A stretch of 64,000 nt of DNA from Bacteroidetes bacterium GWF2_33_38 (GTDB lineage: Bacteria; Bacteroidota; Bacteroidia; Bacteroidales; GWF2-33-38), in assembly GCA_001769505.1 (NCBI GenBank), contig MEOF01000041.1:1-64000 (forward strand), given 5' to 3'. The translations under genes were made by a program, and so were the position numbers. How positions within the stretch are numbered: the first letter of the stretch is position 1; the number at the start of each line of letters is the position of its first letter. The notes below the pieces were generated by a model. The model saw only the letters and a program-made list of their open reading frames with translations. It had not been told where the DNA came from and did no database searches. This document shows, in pieces, positions 1 to 7,446 of this stretch.

Positions 1-86
1 GACTGCTTGAAGTGGTCAATTTAAATTGGAATAGGTGGTCTGTTTAAACTGTTTTGTGGTGGTCTATTTCATTGGATTTTCCAACA
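1..86. mobile_element. Terminal repeats of an IS21-like insertion sequence
   Basis: Three imperfect direct repeats begin with GTGGTC at 12, 35 and 59, so they are spaced 23-24 bases apart. Each carries a TTTxAA or TTTxATT core followed by TTGGA or a similar string. Multiple terminal repeats of this kind with this spacing are characteristic of IS21-family element ends. Only the end lies in the window; no transposase gene is visible, so the body would lie before position 1. The outer boundary is probably near 82-86, but no target duplication can be checked from one end. Confidence 0.6.
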
Positions 87-246
87 TAGGTATAAAGACA
101 TATTATTGGACGTCGTCATCATATAACTCTTCCTTAAAACACTTTAGAATTTTTTATTATAATGAAAAAGGAATCTTACGAGATCGTAGCTATGCAAGTA
201 GGGGAGCATATGTTAGGTGTTTAAGAGATGAGTAATCTCATAGGTT
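87..246. other. Gene-free stretch between the IS end and a pseudogene
   Basis: I see no convincing gene here. A 66-codon plus-strand frame (35-235) runs through both the IS repeats and this stretch and has no recognisable features. A short inverted repeat, GAGAT/ATCTC, lies at 225-239. Confidence 0.4.
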
Positions 247-508
247 TTAGTTCCTCTCAATTTTTTGCAAGTCTTTATCAAAATTGATATTAGTTTTATG
301 CAACAATATTTTTAGTCCCTTTTATTTTTCTAATCTTTGTCGCTTTATTTGAAAGAACCAATTCTTTATACAACTCTATGCCATCTTAAATTAAATGGTT
401 AAGAAACTAATAGCCTTATTCAGGTCGGTTTCCTTTTTGGATTTCTTGTTTCCCTTCTCGGAACATAAACTATAGAGTTTTTTTTCCACTTTTTATTTCA
501 AATATTTT
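247..508 (-). pseudogene. Decayed second copy of the HEPN-like gene (C-terminal part)
   Basis: Read on the minus strand, this stretch aligns in frame with the C-terminal third of the intact protein at 11083-11865. Examples are REGKQEI against REGKQEI, then an 18-codon spacer of equal length in both copies, then DGIELYKELVLSNKA against DGIELHKQLALSNEA, and IRKIKGTKNIVA against IRKVRGTKNIIA. The copy is dead: it has in-frame stops (for example before FMFREG and before DGIEL) and a frameshift near 296, after which the match resumes as NINFD against KLNFD. The upstream boundary near 508 is where similarity fades. No start or N-terminal half is visible. Confidence 0.75.
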
Positions 509-553
509 AATCATGTGCTTATAAGTAAACCATTTCTCAGCCTAAGTCAAGCT

Positions 554-1234
554 TTAAGCTAACAAATTTTCAAGCTTTGATTTCCATTTTTCCCAATCGG
601 GCATTTCCTTGGTTTGTAAATCAATAAATCTTTGAGTGTGATTATGATGAATTAAATGACACAACTCGTGAGTTATTACATATTCAATACATGGTTTAGG
701 AGCTTTTATTAATTCCGGATTTAAGAATATTTTTCCTTTTTCGGTACAACTTCCCCATCTTGTAGACATTTCTTGAATGTAAATTTCAGATGGTTCAACA
801 TTGTATTTCTTAAAACGTTGAATTATCGGTTCTGCAATTGATGAAAATTTTTCTTTAGCTTTTTCTCTATACCATTGAATTAGCAACTCTTTTGTTTTAG
901 CTTTATTTTTCGTCTTTACTTCGATATATCGCCCTTTATATTTTACCTCGTTCTTAGAATTAATAGTAACTTTCAATAAATATTGTCGTCCTAAGTATAA
1001 ATGCGATTCTCCACTCACATATTTTCTTTCGGGCATTTTTGGATAAAATGATAAAAAAAAGTTCTGTTGTCTAATTATCCATGGAGCTCGTTTCCTAATT
1101 TTTTCTTTTACTTTTTCCAATTTGGTATCACTTGGAGCTTTTACCATAACTTGCATATCGGGAGAAACGGAAATCCCAAGAGATTTCCTGTCGGAATACT
1201 CCAAATTGAATTCAATTTTTCTGGAACCAAACAT
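554..1234 (-). CDS. YgjP/SprT-like zinc metallopeptidase (DUF45)
   Basis: This 226-residue protein of the YgjP-like family (M48-type metallopeptidase) has the zinc site HELCH at about residues 189-193, preceded by YVIT, and a TRWGSC motif near 157 that is typical of the family. I start it at 1234 (MFGSRKIEF). The in-frame ATG at 1288 would add 18 residues encoded by an AATTGACAATT-type repeat, which looks like extraneous sequence. It lies at the distal end of the restriction operon, downstream of hsdR and the S23-type gene. YgjP-like genes often follow hsdR, so a link to the restriction system is plausible; its substrate is unknown. Confidence 0.85.
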   Translation of the reverse strand: MFGSRKIEFNLEYSDRKSLGISVSPDMQVMVKAPSDTKLEKVKEKIRKRAPWIIRQQNFFLSFYPKMPERKYVSGESHLYLGRQYLLKVTINSKNEVKYKGRYIEVKTKNKAKTKELLIQWYREKAKEKFSSIAEPIIQRFKKYNVEPSEIYIQEMSTRWGSCTEKGKIFLNPELIKAPKPCIEYVITHELCHLIHHNHTQRFIDLQTKEMPDWEKWKSKLENLLA

Positions 1235-1235
1235 A

Positions 1236-1272
1236 ATAAATTGAGAATTGACAGTTGACAATTGACAATTTT
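1236..1272. repeat. AATTGACAATT-type short repeat cluster
   Basis: Tandem near-copies of TTGACAATTGACA run through the junction between the S23-type gene and the metallopeptidase gene. The same word family occurs at 1637-1668 and inside hsdS at 10494-10530. Such repeats extend open frames artificially and make upstream start codons unreliable. Confidence 0.6.
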
Positions 1273-1284
1273 TGGACTTATCAC

Positions 1285-1638
1285 TCATCTTTTTTCTTTT
1301 GAGGTTTTGACGATTGAAATTAACAATTTTAAAATTTCTTTTAAATCAGAAATTATTGAATCATATTGTGTTTCATCTATATAGCCCGATTTGTAAAGCA
1401 ACTCAACCCAATAATCTGATTCATTAGCCTCTTTTAATGAGATTGACAATTTATGTATAAAGTCTGCTTTGCTTTCAGCTTGTTCGGCTTCACGAATTAA
1501 CGCACCTATTGAAGTTCCGCTTCTCAGCAATTGTTTACTTAGAACAAATTCTTTTTTTTCATTTGTAAGATATTGATACAACTTTATTATCCGTAAAGCA
1601 AACTCGAAACTTTTATCTTTTATTATATTTTCTTTCAT
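1285..1638 (-). CDS. Four-helix-bundle protein (S23 / IVS family)
   Basis: This protein of about 117 residues belongs to the small helical family first described from 23S rRNA intervening sequences (TIGR02436 type). The core LLRSGTSIGALIREAEQAES, the later SISLKEANESDYWVELL and an all-helical composition show the family. I prefer the ATG at 1638 (MKENIIKDKS); the longer frame from 1665 begins inside an AATTGTCAATT repeat next to the hsdR stop. It is transcribed with hsdR and the metallopeptidase. Family members are common accessory genes in Bacteroidota; their biochemical role is not established. Confidence 0.85.
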   Translation of the reverse strand: MKENIIKDKSFEFALRIIKLYQYLTNEKKEFVLSKQLLRSGTSIGALIREAEQAESKADFIHKLSISLKEANESDYWVELLYKSGYIDETQYDSIISDLKEILKLLISIVKTSKEKR

Positions 1639-1668
1639 TGTCAATTGTCCATTCAAAATTATCAATTA
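1637..1668. repeat. AATTGTCAATTGTCC-type short repeat
   Basis: This second copy of the AATTG-rich repeat family sits exactly at the end of hsdR and the beginning of the S23-type gene. Confidence 0.5.
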
Positions 1669-4600
1669 TTTTTTGTATCGTATTTTTGCAACTTCAACAC
1701 ATTTTTCAGCCATGATTTCAGCTTCATCAATTGGCATTTTCAATTCATCAATCAGATATTCACCGATGTAAAAATTAATTCGTCGAACTATATCGAGTTT
1801 TTGAGGCCAATCAACAACTTGATGCTTTTTAATAATTGCATCGGTTTCAACTGCAAAAGTTTCGCATTGCTCTGGTTTCAAATTTGTTGATGAAACAATT
1901 AAACGATAGAATGGAATGCAATCTTCAATATTTTGTAATTTTAATGGAATATCATCTCCTTTTTTTGTAACAGCTTGTTCTCTATATTCTTTTAATTTCT
2001 TTAATGCTGCAAGTTCTGAAATACGTAATGCTCGTAAGTCTGAAATAGTTTGCTGAATTAACTCCGAAAGCTTTTTAAAGAATACAGGGTCTTCATCCAT
2101 GTGTTCCGAAATGTGCTTTGTTGTACGACTTGCTATTGTTTCGGCTTTTGCTCTTGCACCAATCACTTTCTCAAGTTCGTTTTCAAAAGCTTCTGCATCT
2201 AAAATACTTACTTGTTCGGTTAATCGAATCACTTCTTCGGTAGTTACATGCTGATCGAGAAGTTTTTGAAGTTGTTTTTCATACTTTTTAAAATCAACAT
2301 CATCAGAATATGTATTGATAATTGAATTACGCAAAGAAGTATAAAATTTAATGTGTTTTTTATAAAGAGATTTTGTCTTTTCAGCTGTATTGTTTTCAAA
2401 TTCTAATGACGAAAAAGCTATTTTCAGGCATTTTGCAAAAGCACTAAATTTTTGATAGAAGTCTGTTCGGATTGCTTCGTCGGCTAATAAGCTTGCATAA
2501 CTTACAACATCGTATTTGCTTGGAATTTCTTTAAAAATATCGTTTAATACAGAATTTAATTGAGGTAGCTTTTCAATCTCTTTTTTAATATCTGTAAATG
2601 TGCCTTCAAGTTCTGATTCTTCAAATTCAGATAAGTTAGAATATGTGTTCATGGCTTCGTCTAATTCGCCAATAATTCCTTCGTAATCTATTATAAATCC
2701 AAACTCTTTACCTTGTGATACACGATTTACACGAGCAATTGCCTGTAATAAATTGTGACCAACCAACTTTTTGCAAACATACATTACAACAACTCTTGGC
2801 TCGTCAAAACCTGTAAGTAATTTATGCACAACTATTAACAAGTCAGGATAATCGGTTTTTTTAAATTGGTTAATAAGACTTTTTTCAAAATCTTTACCAT
2901 ATTTCGCTTCCATTTTTTTCCAAAAAACAACAACTTCATCAGTTGGCTCTTCGTGAACATCTTCATTTCCATCTCTATCATCGGGCGAAGACATAATAAC
3001 TTCAGTTGTAACTTTTCCAATTAAATCAAATGCTTTTTTGTATTTAACGGCTGTAGCTTTGTCTTGAGTTACAACCATTCCTTTGAAACCGCTTCGTTCG
3101 CCAGTTTTGTCTAAACCCCAATTTTGTGTAAAATGGTCAGAAATATCGCGAGCAATTTCGTCAATTCGTTGTTCAGTTTTTTCAATCAAATTTGCCTTGC
3201 TGAATTTCTTTTTCAAATCGGCTCTTTGATATTCTGATAATGGCTCTGAAACACTATCAAAACCTCGGTCTAAAGCTTTTTGATTTACATTTTGCATAGC
3301 GTGACGACCTTCATAAATTATTGGAACAATTGCCTTATCTTCAACAGCTTGTAAAATTGTGTAAGCATCAATTATTCCTCCAAATTTTTGTGCTGTACTT
3401 TTTTCTTTTTTCATCAACGGAGTTCCTGTGAAAGCCAAGAAACAAGCATTTGGCAGTACTTTTTGCATTTTCACATTGAAAGTTCCATATTGAGTTCGGT
3501 GACCTTCGTCAATTAATACAAAAATGTTGTTTGATGTTAGTGGCGAACTTCCTAATTGATTGACTGCTGCTTCAAATTTATTTATAATTGTTGTAACAAC
3601 TGCATCGCTTTTGCTTTTCAATAAATCAATTAATTGATTGCCTGTTTTTGCATTCAAAACTGGAACATCAACTTTACCAAAAGTGTCTGTTATTTGTGTG
3701 TCTAAATCTACTCTGTCGGTAACTAAAACAATTTTGGGATTTCGCACGGTTTGATAAATTTTTCGAGCCAACATTGCCATTGTTAACGATTTGCCACTTC
3801 CTTGTGTGTGCCAAATAACTCCGCCTTTTCGTTTTCCTTGATCGAAATTCTGAATTCGTTGAATAATTTTTTTTATTGCAAAATATTGCTGATAACGTGC
3901 AATTTTCTTGAATTTTCCTGCTTCAAAAATAATGTAATCTTTGGCTAATTCTAATAACCTTTCGGGACGACACAAATTATATAAATACTCATCTTGCTCA
4001 CTTTTTAATTCAATTTCCGATGTTTTTGGCTCTTTCCACGTTGCCCAAAATTCTTCTTTTGTATCAGTTGTTGCATATTTTGCGTGTAAAGTTGAAGTGC
4101 TTAATAACAATTGACTATAAACATATAAATGTCTAATTCCATCTTCTTGCTGATTGCGAATATGTTGCGAAATTGCTTGAGAAATTGGCTCTTTCATATC
4201 TGGACGTTTGCATTCTAAAATACAAAGTGGAATTCCATTTACAAAAAGCACAATATCGGGGCGAAAATGTTCTTTGCTTCCTGTTCGCATAACGCTATAT
4301 TCTTCGGTTACGTGAAAAACATTATTTTCGATATTTTCCCAATCAATATATTTTAATGTGAAACTTTTTTTATCGCCATCAATGCTTTGTTCAAATGCTT
4401 TTCCTAATGTTAATCGCTCATAAGCAACTTGACAAGCTGAAATATATCCTTCGTGCATTGGCAAATCTTTGAGAGCCAAAATTCCGTTTTCAATATTTGC
4501 ATCGCTAAAAATTGTTGTTTTTGTTGAACTTAATCTTGGAATATTAATTTCTTTTAGTTGCTTTCGCAAAATATCTTCTAATAAAACATTTGTTGTTTTA

Positions 4601-4713
4601 CCGCCACGCAATTCCAATGCTTGTTCAGGATTTAAATACGTATAACCAAGCTTTTGCAATAGTTGCAAAGCTGGAATTTGGCTGATTTGGTCTTCTTTGA
4701 ATGAACTTGTCAT
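1666..4713 (-). CDS. hsdR: Type I restriction enzyme R subunit HsdR
   Basis: This 1015-residue motor and nuclease subunit of a type I restriction-modification complex translocates DNA with ATP and cuts it. The N-terminal PD-(D/E)xK nuclease shows as PDIVLFVNGIPLCILECKRP at about residues 150-170. The helicase core follows: Walker A in HTQGSGKS near 301, a DEGH box near 403, TGTPL soon after, and an ARVNRVSQGKEFG motif VI region. The C-terminal helical part is present and the length is normal. The start MTSSFKEDQ fits the family. It is separated from hsdM and hsdS by about 5-8 kb of unrelated genes, which is unusual because the three subunits are normally adjacent. Confidence 0.97.
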   Translation of the reverse strand: MTSSFKEDQISQIPALQLLQKLGYTYLNPEQALELRGGKTTNVLLEDILRKQLKEINIPRLSSTKTTIFSDANIENGILALKDLPMHEGYISACQVAYERLTLGKAFEQSIDGDKKSFTLKYIDWENIENNVFHVTEEYSVMRTGSKEHFRPDIVLFVNGIPLCILECKRPDMKEPISQAISQHIRNQQEDGIRHLYVYSQLLLSTSTLHAKYATTDTKEEFWATWKEPKTSEIELKSEQDEYLYNLCRPERLLELAKDYIIFEAGKFKKIARYQQYFAIKKIIQRIQNFDQGKRKGGVIWHTQGSGKSLTMAMLARKIYQTVRNPKIVLVTDRVDLDTQITDTFGKVDVPVLNAKTGNQLIDLLKSKSDAVVTTIINKFEAAVNQLGSSPLTSNNIFVLIDEGHRTQYGTFNVKMQKVLPNACFLAFTGTPLMKKEKSTAQKFGGIIDAYTILQAVEDKAIVPIIYEGRHAMQNVNQKALDRGFDSVSEPLSEYQRADLKKKFSKANLIEKTEQRIDEIARDISDHFTQNWGLDKTGERSGFKGMVVTQDKATAVKYKKAFDLIGKVTTEVIMSSPDDRDGNEDVHEEPTDEVVVFWKKMEAKYGKDFEKSLINQFKKTDYPDLLIVVHKLLTGFDEPRVVVMYVCKKLVGHNLLQAIARVNRVSQGKEFGFIIDYEGIIGELDEAMNTYSNLSEFEESELEGTFTDIKKEIEKLPQLNSVLNDIFKEIPSKYDVVSYASLLADEAIRTDFYQKFSAFAKCLKIAFSSLEFENNTAEKTKSLYKKHIKFYTSLRNSIINTYSDDVDFKKYEKQLQKLLDQHVTTEEVIRLTEQVSILDAEAFENELEKVIGARAKAETIASRTTKHISEHMDEDPVFFKKLSELIQQTISDLRALRISELAALKKLKEYREQAVTKKGDDIPLKLQNIEDCIPFYRLIVSSTNLKPEQCETFAVETDAIIKKHQVVDWPQKLDIVRRINFYIGEYLIDELKMPIDEAEIMAEKCVEVAKIRYKK

Positions 4714-4725
4714 TGTTTTAATCTT

Positions 4726-5010
4726 TTATGGAGAATTTTTATATAAATATGGAGAATTAAAATCTAAATCACTATTGGTTCTAATATCTCTATCAACTAC
4801 ATTATCAAACACTTCATGATTATCTTCTATATATCTTGGAGAATTAATAGTTAATCTTGGAGAATCAATACCTAAACCTATATTAGCTCTAACATCATCA
4901 TCACCTACATTATCAAACAAATAAGTATTATCATCTATATGACTTGGAGAATTACCACGTTGCATATTATTTCTTTCATTTTTAATCAATAATTTTCGGA
5001 TATTAATCAA
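4726..5010 (-). CDS. Small protein made of two 36-residue tandem repeats
   Basis: This 94-residue frame is not a recognised family. After a leader of about 19 residues it contains two back-to-back 36-residue units, each starting NSP, with the shared pattern NSPxxIxDNxxxFDNVxDxDxRxN and an SP near the end, followed by a terminal NSP. The DNA repeats with a 108-base period. The acidic, Asn/Asp-rich composition and repeat number suggest copy-number variation. An internal ATG at 4965 (MQRGNSP) is an alternative start. It lies 12 bases upstream of hsdR on the same strand. It could be a real small gene or a decaying remnant of a longer repeat protein. Confidence 0.5.
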   Translation of the reverse strand: MINIRKLLIKNERNNMQRGNSPSHIDDNTYLFDNVGDDDVRANIGLGIDSPRLTINSPRYIEDNHEVFDNVVDRDIRTNSDLDFNSPYLYKNSP

Positions 5011-5024
5011 AATATTACGTTATA

Positions 5025-5163
5025 ATGTGTAACCACATTTAAAATGTTGTATGTTTGTATTGTCATTACCCAAAGGGAAAAGGACGTGGCAGTCTGTAAC
5101 AAGTTTACTCCATCCGTATTGCCTTAAGATACGTTCCTCACTTACGAAGTGAGGTTTTTTTTT
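5025..5163. repeat. Dispersed palindromic repeat with terminator-like hairpin
   Basis: No gene is convincing here. A perfect stem CCTCACTT/AAGTGAGG (5136-5143 and 5147-5154, loop ACG) is followed on the plus strand by nine T's. The neighbouring words GTCATTACCC, GACGTGGCAGTCTGTAAC and, on the other strand, TGTTACAGACTGCCACGTC resemble widespread intergenic repeats that translate as VTDCHV. I read it as an inserted non-coding repeat. Its hairpin could also act as a plus-strand terminator. Confidence 0.4.
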
Positions 5164-5164
5164 G

Positions 5165-5704
5165 TTATAAAGTTTCATTATATTCATTATACCATTGTTT
5201 ATATTTTTGTTTTTCACTATAATCAACAGAAAACGAAGTTATTAGCATTAAATCTGGTTTTATTTCCCGTATGATTACAATGAAATGTTTTTCTTCGTAC
5301 CAATAATATTGTTGGTTATAGCCATCATCATTTAATCGCTCGAAATATTTAATTCTTACATCACTTACATTCTTAATAATTGGTCTTATCCAGTGAATTT
5401 TATTTGCTCTCTCTTTGTCAAAATCTCTTTTTTCTTTATATTTACTTTCTCGTGTAATAATATGCTCAAATCCCTTAAACTTTCCCTTGCATACAGGATG
5501 CATAGAAATATTTCTATTAAAAGACATTTCGATACCATTTATTACAATTGGATTATTTACAATATCATTTAGAAAAATACCATACATTCTATATAGCTGG
5601 TCTCTAGTTGGACCATCAATAGATAAATCTTCAAATAAGTCGCATAAATTATCTAATTCATCGAACTCATCATCAATATCTGATAAATTATTAAAATCAA
5701 TCAT
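5165..5704 (-). CDS. Hypothetical protein, possible BECR-fold nuclease
   Basis: This 179-residue protein has an acidic N-terminus (about the first 35 residues). Its C-terminal half reads like a small RNase domain: HPVCKGKFKGFEHIITR, then KRDFDKERANKIHWIRPII, then an aromatic strand region ending in ITSFSVDY. The spacing of His, Arg and an aromatic strand near the end resembles barnase/EndoU/colicin-like (BECR) toxin nucleases; this is pattern recognition, not a proven match. Its start overlaps the DUF3800 stop by four bases (ATGA), indicating translational coupling. It may be an effector or partner of the DUF3800 protein. Confidence 0.6.
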   Translation of the reverse strand: MIDFNNLSDIDDEFDELDNLCDLFEDLSIDGPTRDQLYRMYGIFLNDIVNNPIVINGIEMSFNRNISMHPVCKGKFKGFEHIITRESKYKEKRDFDKERANKIHWIRPIIKNVSDVRIKYFERLNDDGYNQQYYWYEEKHFIVIIREIKPDLMLITSFSVDYSEKQKYKQWYNEYNETL

Positions 5705-6426
5705 TTTGAAGAGCTTATTTGAAAATCGAAAATATTAAACTTAGACTCCCATGGAATTGTTCCATCATCAAGTGAATAACCGGTTTTCTTTTCGAGGTAA
5801 TTAATTACTTCACACTTAATTTTAGATGCGTTTGGTTTTATGTTTTCTTTTCTTGATTTGTAAGTTATTGCACCAATAAATAAATCGGTTAGTTGCAACA
5901 ATTCATTTTCGTGAGAATGAATATGTTGAAAATATTTGAATGGTGATTTACCTTCATTTTTATTGTTTAAACAATTTGCTAATTCGGTAAGCCGTTCTTT
6001 TCCTCTTGTATCTTTTATATCTAAAATCACTCTATAAATTTCATCCTTTTGATTAATATATTTATTATTCAACAATAGATATATCATCTTGTAATAGAAG
6101 GCATTATGATCTCCTCTATTGAATTTTTCGTGATCGAGGTTTTGTTTGTTTTTAACTAAAACACAGCGAAAAGTAATATTGCTCGAAAAAAAGTAATCAA
6201 TTAATTCTTTGTATAATGGGAATCGAGACATTGAAAGTTTATTCCATTTTAATTCTGTTGGTGCTTTATGCTTTAGTTTAATTTTTTTTATGTCATCTTT
6301 TATAATTGGATATTTTTCATATTCAATTTTTGTATAACCAATACACATTATTTGTATTCCATCATGTTCTAAATGACAGCTTTCATCAATATAAAGGTTG
6401 AACATTTTGTTAGTCATTTGATTCAT
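5701..6426 (-). CDS. DUF3800 domain protein (RNase H-like fold)
   Basis: This 241-residue protein has the DUF3800 signatures: an N-terminal acidic strand FNLYIDESCH near residue 12, a central LDIKDTRGKERL, and the late motif LLQLTDLFIGA near 175-185. In this family the conserved acids are thought to form an RNase H-like active site, but no reaction is established. It begins 4 bases after the AlbA_2 gene stop and overlaps the following 179-residue gene, so the three form a tight unit. DUF3800 genes recur in accessory regions; a defence role here is inference. Confidence 0.8.
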   Translation of the reverse strand: MNQMTNKMFNLYIDESCHLEHDGIQIMCIGYTKIEYEKYPIIKDDIKKIKLKHKAPTELKWNKLSMSRFPLYKELIDYFFSSNITFRCVLVKNKQNLDHEKFNRGDHNAFYYKMIYLLLNNKYINQKDEIYRVILDIKDTRGKERLTELANCLNNKNEGKSPFKYFQHIHSHENELLQLTDLFIGAITYKSRKENIKPNASKIKCEVINYLEKKTGYSLDDGTIPWESKFNIFDFQISSSK

Positions 6427-6430
6427 TTTA

Positions 6431-7348
6431 TTAAGAATTTAACTTTTTATATTCTTCCATTTCTGAATTAGTTGTTTCAACAGGAGTAACATAATTTGGC
6501 TTTGCCACAGTCTCACTCCCTTGAAATTCCTGATAATAAAGATTATTATATATATCCTGAAAATACAATCTAAATATGAATTTTCTATTTGAAAATGGTA
6601 ATTCTCCATATAATGGACCAGTAACATTCCACCTCTCGCCATTACCAATAAATTGTATATGAAAAGGAGCGTTACTTATTGTAGATTCCGAGTTTTTATC
6701 TGCAATTACAGCAATGGTTTCAGCATTTTCTCCAATATTTTTAAACTCCCAACTTAAATGTTCACGCCTTGAACTGCCACCATCCCATTGAAATTTGGGC
6801 AACTTGTCTTTTTTTCGGGTTTCTTTTGTTACTTCAACGAGTTGAGCAATTGAACCATTTTTTAATTTTGAAAGCAACAAGTGAAAATCTGCTCCCTTAA
6901 TTGGCTCAGATTTACCTGAATATCGCCAATATAAACTTCCATTTTTTAGTTCATTTCCATCTCTGATGCAAACAGCAGGAATGTCTTTGTACTCTTTGGC
7001 ATAAACAACAAATAAATCTACTTCAAGATGTTTGTAAGTCCTCCCTCCAATGTCAATTGAGGGTACAAAATATTTCTGTATTTGGTCAGTAACATTTTTT
7101 AAATCAACACTTTTTATTTCGTTTAATCCTATAATTTCACCTGTTTTGTCGTTTATTCCAAAAATTAAATATCCTCCTCCTGCATTTGATAACGCAATTA
7201 GTTCTTTTATATATTTATTTTGAGCCGTAGGATTGCCCCATTCAAGTTGTACTTTATACTCAACTTCGTCATTTTCAAGATTTACAATATGTCCAGTATG
7301 GTCAACTTGTAATAAATCTTTGAGAATTATATCATCTAAATTGTTCAT
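6431..7348 (-). CDS. AlbA_2 (Schlafen-type) domain protein
   Basis: This 305-residue protein has an N-terminal AlbA_2 domain (about residues 25-140), seen in KELIALSNAGGGYLIFGIND followed by GEIIGLNE. Members are putative nucleic-acid-binding or nuclease domains related to Schlafen cores. The C-terminal half (about 190-280) is strand-rich (HLSWEFKNIGE, WNVTGPL, FRLYFQD) and resembles a beta-sandwich sensor domain, which I cannot name. It heads a tight three-gene unit with DUF3800 and the putative nuclease. The preceding gap holds a relic of an hsdS 3' end. Confidence 0.85.
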   Translation of the reverse strand: MNNLDDIILKDLLQVDHTGHIVNLENDEVEYKVQLEWGNPTAQNKYIKELIALSNAGGGYLIFGINDKTGEIIGLNEIKSVDLKNVTDQIQKYFVPSIDIGGRTYKHLEVDLFVVYAKEYKDIPAVCIRDGNELKNGSLYWRYSGKSEPIKGADFHLLLSKLKNGSIAQLVEVTKETRKKDKLPKFQWDGGSSRREHLSWEFKNIGENAETIAVIADKNSESTISNAPFHIQFIGNGERWNVTGPLYGELPFSNRKFIFRLYFQDIYNNLYYQEFQGSETVAKPNYVTPVETTNSEMEEYKKLNS

Positions 7349-7387
7349 TTATATTCTGATTAATAAAATTAAATGTGATTTAAACTT

Positions 7388-7438
7388 TCATATTTTCAAT
7401 CTCTTTTCCTCAGTCAATAATACTTGCATCAAACATTT
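7388..7438 (-). pseudogene. Relic of an hsdS 3' end (17 codons)
   Basis: On the minus strand this reads KCLMQVLLTEEKRLKI followed by a stop, against KGLMQVLLTGKKRLKI and a stop at the end of the intact HsdS (9864-9914). The DNA aligns without gaps at roughly 80-85% by eye. The upstream side is cut off at once by the TPR/SEC-C gene, whose stop lies at 7447. It is a direct repeat of the hsdS end, lying 2.5 kb away in the same orientation. Confidence 0.8.
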
Positions 7439-7446
7439 TTTATATT

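Noticed and set aside
12-82. A short CRISPR array at the window start
   Set aside because: The spacing of 23-24 bases and the sequence fit IS21 terminal repeats, not repeat-spacer units.
5020-5226. A 68-codon minus-strand gene
   Set aside because: It spans a dispersed repeat and the end of the neighbouring gene; its sequence is the translated repeat.
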